Source of the DNA: Actinopolymorpha pittospori
GTDB taxonomy: Bacteria; Actinomycetota; Actinomycetes; Propionibacteriales; Actinopolymorphaceae
Assembly: GCF_014873875.1 (NCBI RefSeq)
Contig: NZ_JADBEM010000001.1
Span: 7,316,001 to 7,380,000, forward strand
Reading direction: 5' to 3'
Length of the DNA: 64,000 nucleotides
This document shows positions 63,853 through 64,000 of the stretch, one piece after another. Numbering within the stretch: position 1 is the stretch's first letter; every line of letters begins with the position of its first letter. Made by a program: the position numbers and the translations under genes. The notes below the pieces were generated by a model, which made no database searches, had not been told where the DNA came from, and saw nothing but the letters and a program-made list of their open reading frames with translations.

Positions 63853-64000
63853 GCCAGGCCCCGCATCCGCGCTGGCGGCGTTGTCGTCGACGCGGGTCCG
63901 CAGGCTGGTGATCCGGGTGAAGTCCCCAGGGATCTGGCGCCAGCTGTCGCCTCCGTCGGGTGAGGCGAAGAGCTCACCCGACGTGGTGCCGAAGTAGACC
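63790..64000 (-). CDS. Asp-box (BNR/sialidase-like) repeat protein, 3' end only
   Basis: Only the C-terminal 69 codons lie in the window. VYFGTTSGELFASPDGGDSW contains an Asp-box (S-x-D-x-G-x-S-W), the mark of BNR/sialidase or YCF48-like propellers, so this is a glycosidase or other propeller protein. The frame runs to a stop at 63790, overlapping the 3' end of the convergent gene by 63 bp. The last 20 codons look non-conserved, so the true end may be frameshifted. Confidence 0.6.
   Translation of the reverse strand, partial: VYFGTTSGELFASPDGGDSWRQIPGDFTRITSLRTRVDDNAASADAGPGSTWGSAGGEQGPPGGVVEPA

Noticed and set aside
1..64000. CRISPR arrays, tRNA or rRNA genes, transposases
   Set aside because: None recognised by reading: no regularly spaced direct repeats of CRISPR size, no cloverleaf with conserved T-loop, no DDE or tyrosine-recombinase motif in any convincing frame.

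Overview
This 64 kb window is high-GC DNA with dense genes, frequent GTG starts, purine-rich ribosome binding sites and many 1-8 bp translational overlaps. TetR, NarL-type, BTAD and STAND regulators are abundant, and there are GH5/GH38 glycosidases and a TAT-exported family 5 solute-binding lipoprotein. Together these point to a chromosomal segment of a filamentous or soil actinomycete (Actinomycetota). The genus cannot be fixed from the sequence. I recognised no tRNA, rRNA, CRISPR array, transposase or integrase.

Layout. 1-2.6 kb: SsuABC/TauABC-like importer (lipoprotein, two permeases, first codons of the ATPase). 2.8-5.9 kb: family 5 solute-binding lipoprotein and a phytanoyl-CoA-dioxygenase-like enzyme. 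6.1-8.2 kb: class A flavin monooxygenase divergent from its probable TetR repressor, with a palindromic operator between them. 8.4-12.5 kb: HPS/KGPDC-like enzyme and a 1000-residue protein joining a DUF4157 (eCIS-core) domain, a zinc phospholipase C/P1-nuclease-like region and tectonin repeats. 12.6-19.5 kb: small metabolic and resistance-like genes (SMP-30, nucleotidyltransferase, DUF302, lipocalin-like plus metallo-beta-lactamase fold, TetR plus membrane protein, RibD-like reductase, VOC protein). 19.6-23.1 kb: ABC-2 exporter and a NarL-type two-component system that share a palindrome. 23.4-27.1 kb: small membrane protein, secreted GH5 glycosidase and a 454-residue orphan with a dioxygenase-like residue pattern. 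27.3-32.3 kb: BTAD/NB-ARC regulator divergent from two coupled 6PGDH/imine-reductase-like paralogues. 32.4-38.3 kb: exonuclease-TerB-zinc-knuckle fusion, HTH-STAND-TPR regulator, SRPBCC-like protein and serine hydrolase. 38.6-42.5 kb: methyltransferase, Mrr-type endonuclease, APH-like kinase and a small orphan. 42.7-50.9 kb: secreted phosphoesterase, second DEDDh exonuclease, secreted orphan, second two-component system, TetR-GNAT pair and a membrane orphan. 51.2-54.3 kb: GH38 alpha-mannosidase. 54.3-54.9 kb: decayed gene fragments. 54.9-64 kb: LysR divergent from an EamA/NAD(P)-binding pair, YbaK, DUF985 cupin, M48 protease, TauE/SafE, SPFH-NfeD, ABC ATPase, a conserved actinobacterial protein and the 3' end of an Asp-box protein.

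Two window-wide patterns matter. Four otherwise intact genes each carry one single-base indel (near 1167, 6900, 20135 and 23680), which looks more like sequencing error than decay. Separately, true gene relics occur: two DnaB-helicase fragments sharing about 40 bp (23.9 and 38.4 kb), a degenerate copy of the phosphoesterase 3' end (33.8 kb), and GMC-oxidoreductase, methyltransferase and RelE fragments (54.4-54.9 kb). These show past insertion and deletion. The most novel-looking items are the DUF4157-tectonin protein, the 454-residue orphan and the exonuclease-TerB-zinc-knuckle fusion.
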